From: Gammaproteobacteria bacterium
GTDB lineage: Bacteria; Pseudomonadota; Gammaproteobacteria; GCA-001735895
NCBI GenBank assembly: GCA_029864065.1
Contig: JAOTUD010000107.1
Location: 1-7,687 of the forward strand
DNA: 7,687 nt
Direction: 5' to 3'
The translations under genes and the position numbers were made by a program. The notes under the pieces were generated by a model, which did not search any database, was not told where the DNA came from, and worked only from the letters and a program-made list of their open reading frames with translations. Below, piece by piece: positions 1 through 5,704 of this stretch (its first letter is position 1; each line of letters starts with the position of its first letter).

Positions 1-434
1 GCCTCCCTCGCAAGCCGCGTCAGCTCGATCTTCGAATCGAGCCGTTTGCGCAACGCCACCGGCGGCAGCGCAATCTGAACGCCGAGCTCCTTGCAGATCT
101 CCTCGGTCTTCTCGTCGAGCATGACGAACAGCAGGCGCGCCGGCCCGTTGCCGGCCTTCTTGATGCGATCGATGACTTCCTTGTGCTGCAGCATGTAGTT
201 ACAGACGTCTTCCATCGATTCGAACTCGGCATGGCTCTTCTCGGAGGGCACGAATACGCGCGGGTGGTGGCCGTCGAAGGAGTCGAAGTAGTTGATGTGA
301 TAAAAGCGATTGACGAACTTTTCCAGACCGAGCAGGTTGAACGCGGTCGGCGAGACGAAAAAGATCGGCGTCTCGTTGCGTCTGAAAAATGTCAGAATGT
401 CGGATAAACCACGGATCTTGGCGCTTCTGGCCAT
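1..434 (-). CDS. ATP-grasp (biotin-carboxylase-like) protein, N-terminal part, cut by window edge
   Basis: The reading frame is open from an ATG at 434 to the left edge, giving 144 residues with no stop. The start is well supported: GAGGAGG lies at 441-447, six bases upstream. Residues about 20-60 look like an alpha/beta segment (PIFFVSPTAFNLLGLEKF), followed by a second strand-helix unit (ARLLFVMLDEKTEEICKELG, about 104-123). The visible end, PPVALRKRLDSKIELTRLA, resembles the linker just before the ATP-binding core in ATP-grasp ligases, where an Arg/Lys-Asp-x-Lys segment leads into the A domain. That family makes carboxylate-amine or carboxylate-thiol bonds, or carboxylates biotin, using ATP. 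The catalytic half lies outside the window, so substrate and exact subfamily cannot be named. No signal peptide is seen, so the protein is probably cytoplasmic. It is divergent from the MttB-family gene. I am confident it is a real gene and moderately confident of the ATP-grasp assignment. Confidence 0.7.
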   Translation of the reverse strand, partial: MARSAKIRGLSDILTFFRRNETPIFFVSPTAFNLLGLEKFVNRFYHINYFDSFDGHHPRVFVPSEKSHAEFESMEDVCNYMLQHKEVIDRIKKAGNGPARLLFVMLDEKTEEICKELGVQIALPPVALRKRLDSKIELTRLARE

Positions 435-537
435 ACGCAACCTCCTCGGGGATGGAATCATTATTATCGATTAAGCTCGGACGATCATATAAGATTAGGC
501 GATCTCGTGCATCCCGTTAATTCTTGAAGCCCTTGCC
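435..537. promoter_or_regulatory. Divergent intergenic region with AT-rich promoter candidate
   Basis: This 103-base gap separates the divergently transcribed ATP-grasp and MttB-family genes, so it should hold promoters for both. It contains a markedly AT-rich stretch (about 458-498) in an otherwise GC-rich window. Minus-10-like hexamers are TATAAG at 488-493 on the plus strand and TATGAT at 489-484 on the minus strand. No convincing -35 hexamer sits at the proper spacing for either, so the exact promoters are uncertain. I see no clear operator palindrome. Confidence 0.35.
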
Positions 538-2088
538 ATGACCCGAGTCAATCGCCGCCGCCGGCGTGCTCCACCAGCCGAAAAACCCGTAGCGATTCAC
601 CAGTTAGAGCGCAAGGTTTTGCGTAATCGGTTCGCGCCGCTGGCGGCGCTGGACGAGGAGCAGCTCGAGTTTATCCACGACGTCTCGCTGCGAATTATCG
701 AGGAGCAGGGTATCGAGATCCTGGGCGACCAGGCGCTGGATCTGTTCCGCAAGGCGGGCGCCAGCGTAGGCGACGACGGGGTAGTGCGCATCGACCGCGC
801 CCTGGTGCTGGAAACCGTTGCACGGGCGCCTGAGCGATTCGACGTGGTGCCGCGTAACCCGGCGCAAACCATGCCGGTCGGCGGCGACGTGATCAATTTC
901 GGGCTGGTGTCGGGCACGCCGAACGTGCATGACAATATCAACGGCCGCCGCGCGGGCAACTACGAGGACTACAAGAAGCTGATCAGCTTCGGCCAGTATT
1001 TCAACGTGCTGACCTTTTTCGGTAACCAGGCGACGGCGCCGACCGATATGCCCGCCAATTCGCGTCACCTCGATACCACTTTTGTCAACCTGACGTTGTC
1101 CGACAAGCCCTTTTTTGCCACCGGGATCGGCGGCGGCCGCGCGCGCGACGCGATCGAAATGAGCGCGATCGCCCGCGGATTGAGCATGCAGGCAATGAAG
1201 TCGAATCCGAGCGTGATGACCAATATCAATGTCAACTCGCCGCGCAAGCTCGACGACGCGATGGCCTATGGCGCGATGCAGATGGCAATGTTCGGTCAGC
1301 CGGTTACGGTAACTCCGTTCACGCTGATGGGGGCGATGACGCCGTCGACGATGGCCGGCGCGCTGGCGCAGCAAAACGCGGAAGCGCTGGTCGGCATCGC
1401 GCTGCTGCAACTGACCAATCCAGGCACCCCGTCGGTGTACGGCGGCTTTACCTCCAACGTCGACATGCGTTCCGGGTCACCCGCTTTCGGCACGCCGGAG
1501 AACGCGCTTGCCAATATCGCCGGCGGGCAGCTCGCGCGCAGGTACAAGCTGCCTTATCGCTCCAGCGCCTGCAACGCTTCGAACGCGGTCGACGCGCAGG
1601 CGACCTATGAAACCCAGATGGCGCTATGGAGCGCGGTGATGGGGCACGGCAACCTGATTTACCATACGGCGGGCTGGCTCGAGGGTGGCCTGGTTGCGTC
1701 TTTCGAAAAGCTCGTCATCGATTGCGAGATGCTGCAGCACATGAGCAAGATGCTGGAGCCGCTCAAGATCGATCTCGACGAGACCGGGCTCGAGGCGATG
1801 CGCGAGGTGGGCCCGGGCGGGCATTTCTTCGGCTGTGCGCATACCATGGAACGCTATAAGACCGCGTTCTACGAACCCTTTATCAGCAACTGGCAGAACA
1901 GTGAAAACTGGGCGTTGGCCGGCAGCAAGGACGCCACCATGCGCGCGACCGAACTGTGGCCGAAAATTCTCGAGGAATTTACTCCGCCGCCGATCGATCC
2001 TGCGGTCAGGGAGCAGCTGGAAGCCTATATGGCGCAGCGCAAGGTACAACTGGGCGGCGAAGAACCGATCCTCGAACCAACCGAATAA
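538..2088 (+). CDS. Trimethylamine methyltransferase (MttB) family protein, non-pyrrolysine type
   Basis: This 516-residue protein has the full length of the MttB superfamily. Members are TIM-barrel enzymes that transfer a methyl group from a quaternary or tertiary amine to a corrinoid protein. The Arg-rich N-terminus (RRRRR at 6-10) is common in bacterial members. Family motifs seen include PRNPAQ (105-110), LTLSDKPFFATG (185-196), TPFTLMGAMTPSTMAGALAQ (259-278), YGGFTSNVDMRSGSPAFGTP (301-320) and AGWLEGGLVASFEKLVIDCE (378-397). Archaeal MttB has an in-frame UAG for pyrrolysine; here the frame has no internal stop, so it belongs to the non-Pyl branch. That branch includes MtgB, a glycine betaine methyltransferase. 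The ATG at 538 is the only canonical start after an in-frame TAG at 496-498; its Shine-Dalgarno is weak (GAAG, 526-529). No corrinoid protein gene adjoins it. Glycine betaine or a related methylated compound is a plausible substrate by family and context, but this is unproven. Confidence 0.9.
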   Translation: MTRVNRRRRRAPPAEKPVAIHQLERKVLRNRFAPLAALDEEQLEFIHDVSLRIIEEQGIEILGDQALDLFRKAGASVGDDGVVRIDRALVLETVARAPERFDVVPRNPAQTMPVGGDVINFGLVSGTPNVHDNINGRRAGNYEDYKKLISFGQYFNVLTFFGNQATAPTDMPANSRHLDTTFVNLTLSDKPFFATGIGGGRARDAIEMSAIARGLSMQAMKSNPSVMTNINVNSPRKLDDAMAYGAMQMAMFGQPVTVTPFTLMGAMTPSTMAGALAQQNAEALVGIALLQLTNPGTPSVYGGFTSNVDMRSGSPAFGTPENALANIAGGQLARRYKLPYRSSACNASNAVDAQATYETQMALWSAVMGHGNLIYHTAGWLEGGLVASFEKLVIDCEMLQHMSKMLEPLKIDLDETGLEAMREVGPGGHFFGCAHTMERYKTAFYEPFISNWQNSENWALAGSKDATMRATELWPKILEEFTPPPIDPAVREQLEAYMAQRKVQLGGEEPILEPTE

Positions 2089-2200
2089 AAGAATAAATAC
2101 GGATTAAGTAAACTGTCCCTGTATTTCACGGTGTGGATCTATGAGGTCATCCCCGCGAATGCGGGGATCTTTGAGCGATGGGAAAGTATCCCGGTACCTC
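2089..2200. repeat. REP-like intergenic hairpin and flanking inverted repeat
   Basis: This gap lies between the convergent ends of the MttB-family gene and dddP. It holds a perfect hairpin, ATCCCCGC (2149-2156), loop GAAT, GCGGGGAT (2161-2168). Upstream is an inverted pair, AAATAC (2095-2100) and GTATTT (2121-2126), with CTGTCCCT just before the second arm. A small GGGA/TCCC stem lies at 2180-2192. GC-rich hairpins of the form TCATyCCCGC...GCGGGrAT recur between genes in many Proteobacteria as REP-type repeats; that comparison is from memory. The hairpin is not followed by a U-tract on either strand, so it is not a standard intrinsic terminator, though it could protect the 3' ends of both transcripts. 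Only one copy occurs in this window. Confidence 0.5.
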
Positions 2201-3544
2201 TTATTTAAGGAGTTTTTCTTCGAAAGGATAATGGGTCAGGTTCTCGTAACCATCTTCGGTAATCAGCACCTGGTCCTCCAGCTTGACGCCTTCACGCCCG
2301 CCCTTTTCACCGCAATAGACTTCGACGCATAGCATCATGCCGGGCTCGACCACGCCGTCGTAGCCGTGCGCATCGTAATCCTCGCGGTAGCGTATCGCCG
2401 GGTACTCGTCGCACAGGCCGACGCCGTGCATGACGACACCGTAGCGATTCGGAATGCAGTTGTCGGGCAAGCGATGCGCTTTCTCGGTGATTTCGGCGAA
2501 GCTAACGCCGGGCCTGAGCAATTCCATGTTGGTCATAACATGCTCGTAGGAAATCTGGTAGATGCGCTTTTGTTCTGCGCTCGGCTCGACGTCACCGCAT
2601 AACCAGGTGCGCGAAATATCGGTGCACATGCCGTAGGTGCCGACCATGTCGGTATCGAGCGCGAGCAGCTCCCCGTCGCTGACGATACGTGGGCCCGATT
2701 CCTGGAACCACGGATTGGTGCGCGGACCGGACGAAAAGATCCGCGTTTCGAGCCACTCGCCGCCGCGCTTGATATTGCCGGCGTGCAGCACCGACCAGAT
2801 TTCATTTTCACTCTTGCCGGCCAGGATGGCGCCCTGCATTTCGTGCATCGCCGCCTCGCATGCGGCCATCGCGCAGCGCATCGCCCTGATTTCGTCCGGA
2901 CCCTTGATCACGCGCGCGATTTCGGTCACGGCCTGGCCTTCGAAAACCTCGAATCCGGCATTCTCGAGCGCGCGCAACCCGGCGATCTCGATCTTGTCGA
3001 TCGCGAGTCGCCGATTGTTGCCCGCGTGCGCGCGCATCAACTCGTCGATCTGGTCGGCAAATTTTGCCGCGTGCTCGTTACCGCGGTTGGCGGATTCGAA
3101 ATAAAAGAAAGACGCGCCGCTGCGCAATTCCCTGACCAGCGGCAGGTGATCGGAGAGGTGATCGCAGCCGTGAAAATCGAACAACACCATGTAGCCGTCC
3201 GCCCCGACAAAGCAGGCGCGCGCGGGGTTGTGCGTAATCCACAGCTGCATGTTGGTCGAGTCTGTCGCGTAGCGAATATTGAGCGGATCGAACAGGACGA
3301 TGCCGCCGTAGTCCCTGCGCTGTAACTCTTCGACCAGGCGTTGCAGGCGGAACTCACGCATCGTGTCGAGATGCGGGACCTCGAGCCCAAGCGCCTCCCA
3401 TTCCTGGAAGGCGAGCGCGGTGGGGCCGATTTCTACCCGGTCGTTATCGTCGGGCGTACCATCGGGTTTCAACGCGCATTCAGGTTTGCGGTAAGGATCG
3501 ATCTTGCGATTCGCGCTATCGATGGAGTAGGGAGTAGCGGCCAT
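2201..3544 (-). CDS. dddP: DddP-type DMSP lyase (peptidase M24 / creatinase fold)
   Basis: DddP cleaves dimethylsulfoniopropionate (DMSP) to dimethylsulfide and acrylate. It is a cytoplasmic metalloenzyme that reuses the M24 aminopeptidase/creatinase fold. From the ATG at 3544 the protein has 447 residues, close to the 446 of characterised DddP. Motifs shared with DddP include DRVEIGP (35-41), FDPLNIRYATDSTNMQLW (85-102), FFYFE (146-150), SGPRTNPWFQE (272-282), HGVGLCDE (373-380) and KLEDQVL (421-427). Candidate metal ligands are Asp297, Asp299, Asp309, His373, Glu408 and Glu423; Tyr368 and Asp379 match the active-site Tyr and catalytic Asp. All are offset by a constant +2 from the published numbering as I recall it. 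A TTG at 3562 would add six residues but has no Shine-Dalgarno; the ATG has a weak TGAG. The gene is divergent from the PLP-enzyme gene. The alternative is an M24 paralogue (Xaa-Pro peptidase or creatinase-like), which is less likely given these motifs. Confidence 0.85.
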   Translation of the reverse strand: MAATPYSIDSANRKIDPYRKPECALKPDGTPDDNDRVEIGPTALAFQEWEALGLEVPHLDTMREFRLQRLVEELQRRDYGGIVLFDPLNIRYATDSTNMQLWITHNPARACFVGADGYMVLFDFHGCDHLSDHLPLVRELRSGASFFYFESANRGNEHAAKFADQIDELMRAHAGNNRRLAIDKIEIAGLRALENAGFEVFEGQAVTEIARVIKGPDEIRAMRCAMAACEAAMHEMQGAILAGKSENEIWSVLHAGNIKRGGEWLETRIFSSGPRTNPWFQESGPRIVSDGELLALDTDMVGTYGMCTDISRTWLCGDVEPSAEQKRIYQISYEHVMTNMELLRPGVSFAEITEKAHRLPDNCIPNRYGVVMHGVGLCDEYPAIRYREDYDAHGYDGVVEPGMMLCVEVYCGEKGGREGVKLEDQVLITEDGYENLTHYPFEEKLLK

Positions 3545-3655
3545 TGGGTGAATCTCAGGCAAGGGATTAAAAGAGACGCAAGCATACGGGATGACTGGTG
3601 TTAATATATATCATTTTTCGACGATTTTTTTTGATCTTTGCGAACGAAAATCCCA
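3545..3655. promoter_or_regulatory. Shared divergent promoter region of dddP and PLP-enzyme gene
   Basis: This region separates the dddP start (3544, minus) from the PLP-enzyme start (3656, plus) and must carry promoters for both. Its AT-richness from 3600 to 3637 stands out: TTAATATATATCAT (3601-3614) offers TATATT on the minus strand (3608-3603) and TATATC or TATCAT on the plus strand as -10 candidates. A run of eight T residues lies at 3625-3632. I find no good -35 match at standard spacing and no clear operator palindrome. The arrangement suggests the two genes could be co-regulated, but the sequence does not show by what. Confidence 0.4.
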
Positions 3656-4813
3656 ATGACCGGCAAAAAAGACCTTTCGCTCGAGACCCGCCTGGCACAG
3701 GCCTGCCATTACATCGACGAAGTAACCGGCGGCACCAGCCCGCCGCTGCAGCTGTCGACCACCTATTCCCGGGACGCCGATTACGAATACATCAGCCCCT
3801 ACAGCTACGGCCGTTCCGACAATCCCTCATGGGAGGTGCTGGAAAAGGTATGCGCCAGCCTCGATGGGGGAGTCGAGGCAAAGTGTTTCGCGTCGGGCAT
3901 GGCGGCGGTATGCGCGGTTTTCGAAACGGTCAGCGCTGGCGAACACGTGGTTGCGCCGCACGTCATGTACCACGGGTCGCAGGACTGGCTCAGGCGCATT
4001 TCCGAGAAGCGCTCGATCGGGCTGAGTTTTTTCGAAGCCACCGATCTTGATGCATTGCAGCGGGCCGTGCAGCCGGGCAAGACCTCCATCGTCTGGATCG
4101 AAACCCCGGTCAATCCCACCTGGGACCTGATCGACATACGAGCCGCCGCGGATATCGCCCACCAGGCGGGCGCCACACTGGCGGTCGACGCGACCGTGTC
4201 GTCGCCGGTGACCACGCGCGCCCTCGAGCACGACGCCGATATCGTTTTTCACTCCGCGACGAAGTACCTGAACGGACACAGCGACGTGCTCGGCGGCATC
4301 CTCGTCAGCGCGCGCCAGGACGAGCGCTGGGAAGACATCAAGCGGGTGCGAACCCTGACCGGCGGAGTGCTGGGGCCTTTCGAAGCCTGGTTATTGTTGC
4401 GCGGGATGCGCACCCTGTTCCTGCGTTTCGAGCGGGCCTCGCAAAACGCGCTGCAGATCGCCCGGCATTTCGAACACCATCCATTGCTGGAGCGGGTTTT
4501 GTATCCCGGGCTCGAAAGCCATCCCGGTCACGGTATCGCCTGCCGTCAGATGACCAACGGCTTCGGCGGCATGCTGTCGCTGCTGGTCCGCGGCGGCGCC
4601 GACGAGGCCAGGGCGATCGCCGCCAATACCGAAATCATCGTTCGCGCCACATCGCTGGGCGGGGTCGAAAGTCTGATCGAACACCGCGCGTCGATCGAGG
4701 GCCCGCACAGCGCGGTACCGAAAAACCTGTTACGCTTGTCGATCGGCATCGAGAATTGCCAGGAATTGATAGACGATCTCGAGCAGAGCCTGCGACGCTC
4801 CGCCAAAACCTGA
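3656..4813 (+). CDS. Cys/Met metabolism PLP-dependent enzyme (cystathionine gamma-synthase / methionine gamma-lyase family)
   Basis: This 385-residue fold-type I PLP enzyme belongs to the trans-sulfuration family, which catalyses beta/gamma elimination or replacement on sulfur amino acids. The PLP-binding lysine is Lys203 in SATKYLNGHSD (200-210). Tyr51 and Arg53 (YGRSDNP) match the residues that contact cofactor phosphate from the partner subunit. SGMAA (80-84) is the phosphate loop, Tyr105 is the probable ring-stacking tyrosine, Asp178 would pair with the pyridine nitrogen, and RLSIGIEN (360-367) holds the substrate-carboxylate arginine. The usual Asp-Asn pair at 178-179 is Asp-Ala here (VDATVSSP). 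The ATG at 3656 is preferred to an in-frame TTG at 3638; neither has a strong Shine-Dalgarno. An 87-residue gene follows 10 bases after the stop, so the two are probably one transcript. Family membership is secure. Whether it is a gamma-synthase, gamma-lyase or beta-lyase cannot be decided from sequence alone. A sulfur-compound role beside dddP is inference. Confidence 0.9.
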   Translation: MTGKKDLSLETRLAQACHYIDEVTGGTSPPLQLSTTYSRDADYEYISPYSYGRSDNPSWEVLEKVCASLDGGVEAKCFASGMAAVCAVFETVSAGEHVVAPHVMYHGSQDWLRRISEKRSIGLSFFEATDLDALQRAVQPGKTSIVWIETPVNPTWDLIDIRAAADIAHQAGATLAVDATVSSPVTTRALEHDADIVFHSATKYLNGHSDVLGGILVSARQDERWEDIKRVRTLTGGVLGPFEAWLLLRGMRTLFLRFERASQNALQIARHFEHHPLLERVLYPGLESHPGHGIACRQMTNGFGGMLSLLVRGGADEARAIAANTEIIVRATSLGGVESLIEHRASIEGPHSAVPKNLLRLSIGIENCQELIDDLEQSLRRSAKT

Positions 4814-4818
4814 GGAGA
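4812..4818 (+). promoter_or_regulatory. Ribosome binding site overlapping the upstream stop codon
   Basis: GAGGAGA lies six bases before the ATG at 4824 and shares two bases with the TGA stop (4811-4813) of the PLP-enzyme gene. It is the strongest Shine-Dalgarno of the plus-strand genes. Its position suggests that ribosomes finishing the PLP gene could help start the small gene, a coupling that would keep the two products in proportion. Confidence 0.65.
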
Positions 4819-4823
4819 GACCC

Positions 4824-5087
4824 ATGTCCGTTCAAAGTTCGATAGATGACACCACCGCGGCAATCGTGTCGGCACTGTCAAATCACGACCTGTCCGATTC
4901 TGAAAAGCAGCAGATTACGAATATCGTCAGCCAGTTGCTGGTCGAGACCGTCGAGAAAACCACCGATGATCACATCGAGACCTCGGCCAGCTGCTGCGGG
5001 CACGAACTCGACCTCGCCCACCAGATCAGGGAAGAAATGAATCGCAAGAAGGATATGTTGATCGCGAACCTGAAGGCTTTACGCTAG
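4824..5087 (+). CDS. Unrecognised 87-residue protein with Cys-Cys-Gly-His motif
   Basis: I do not recognise this protein. It is a small, soluble, probably mostly helical product with no signal peptide or membrane segment. The N-terminal half (1-50) is acidic and rich in Ser/Thr/Asp/Gln. The middle holds Cys57-Cys58-Gly-His60 (SASCCGHE), and the C-terminal third, from about 60 to 87, reads as one amphipathic helix with a basic end (REEMNRKKDMLIANLKALR). The Cys-Cys-x-His cluster could bind a metal or be redox-active, but one such cluster is thin evidence. It is real as judged by the strong Shine-Dalgarno at 4812-4818, the 10-base spacing after the PLP-enzyme gene, and the absence of any competing gene. 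The likely job is as an accessory or regulatory partner of that enzyme; this is inference from position only. Its stop lies 8 bases from the converging soxG stop. Confidence 0.75.
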   Translation: MSVQSSIDDTTAAIVSALSNHDLSDSEKQQITNIVSQLLVETVEKTTDDHIETSASCCGHELDLAHQIREEMNRKKDMLIANLKALR

Positions 5088-5095
5088 CGGCAGAA

Positions 5096-5704
5096 CTACT
5101 CGTTGGCGAACTCGTGGCAGGCGTGTTCGATCGCGTGCGCGAAGGATCGTGCCAGGCTGCGGATGACGAACAGGTCGTAGGTCGGAGCGTCGTCGACCTG
5201 CACGATGGTGGCGTTCATGTGCGCAACCGAGGTCATGGCGCAGCGCCCCGGTGCAAACGCTCGCGGATGCAGGTCGATCGCGGTGTTCTTGGCCATCACC
5301 TGGCGCGCGCGCGCGCCGCCGAGGCGCAGCGCGCAACGACCGTGGCTCTGGTCGACCACCGCGCCGAGCTTGCCAACCGCATCCTGCAGGGTTTGCAGTA
5401 ACTCGCCCGGCTTGCGCCCGGCCTCGTCATCGCAGCAGACAATCATCCAGCTGTTGGGACCGTTCCAGGTCACCTGGGTTTTTCCGTCGGAATTGCTGAT
5501 TCCCGGCTCGGTGGAGCATTCGATGCCCAGCGCCTTGCCGATCGCGACGGCAGTCTGGTCGTGTTTGCCCTTGAAGGTCAGCACCTGGATCGCGGTCAGG
5601 GCCCTGCGCTCGGTGAGCCGCAGGTTTTTATAATCGACGATATGCTCGCCGGCGCCGGGTAGCAGCGGCGAGACTCTTACGGGCAGTTCATATTTATCAG
5701 GCAC
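5096..5704 (-). CDS. soxG: Sarcosine oxidase gamma subunit
   Basis: The gamma subunit is a small part of heterotetrameric sarcosine oxidase (alpha-beta-gamma-delta), the cytoplasmic enzyme that oxidises sarcosine to glycine. The C1 unit goes to tetrahydrofolate, with hydrogen peroxide as the other product. Gamma has a GcvT-like fold and lies against alpha. From the GTG at 5704 the product is 202 residues, the usual size. Family motifs visible are WNGPNSWMIV (about 79-88), VVDQSHGRCALRLGG (about 115-129), a DLHPRAFAPGRCA segment (about 143-155), and PTYDLFVIRSLA (about 173-184). The GTG start is chosen because GGGAGAA lies at 5718-5712 on the minus strand, seven bases upstream, and because it gives the normal length. 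An in-frame ATG at 5767 would add 21 residues, has no Shine-Dalgarno and would overlap soxA by 71 bases. With the GTG, the overlap with soxA is 8 bases, which suggests translational coupling. Confidence 0.88.
   Translation of the reverse strand: MPDKYELPVRVSPLLPGAGEHIVDYKNLRLTERRALTAIQVLTFKGKHDQTAVAIGKALGIECSTEPGISNSDGKTQVTWNGPNSWMIVCCDDEAGRKPGELLQTLQDAVGKLGAVVDQSHGRCALRLGGARARQVMAKNTAIDLHPRAFAPGRCAMTSVAHMNATIVQVDDAPTYDLFVIRSLARSFAHAIEHACHEFANE

Noticed and set aside
183..407. Plus-strand frame of 74 codons near the left edge
   Set aside because: It is antisense to the ATP-grasp N-terminus, which has a strong ribosome binding site and a sensible protein sequence.
604..1410. Minus-strand open frame of 268 codons opposite the MttB-family gene
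   Set aside because: It lies wholly inside the conserved methyltransferase gene. The product is an Arg/His-rich low-complexity sequence with no family match.
2149..2168. Hairpin considered as an intrinsic terminator
   Set aside because: The stem is strong but neither strand has a T-run after it, so a standard Rho-independent terminator is not supported. It is reported as a REP-like repeat instead.
2149..2168. Possible CRISPR repeat unit
   Set aside because: There is a single palindrome with no regularly spaced copies and no cas genes.
3545..3562. Upstream TTG start adding six residues to dddP
   Set aside because: There is no Shine-Dalgarno before the TTG, and the ATG at 3544 gives a length close to known DddP.
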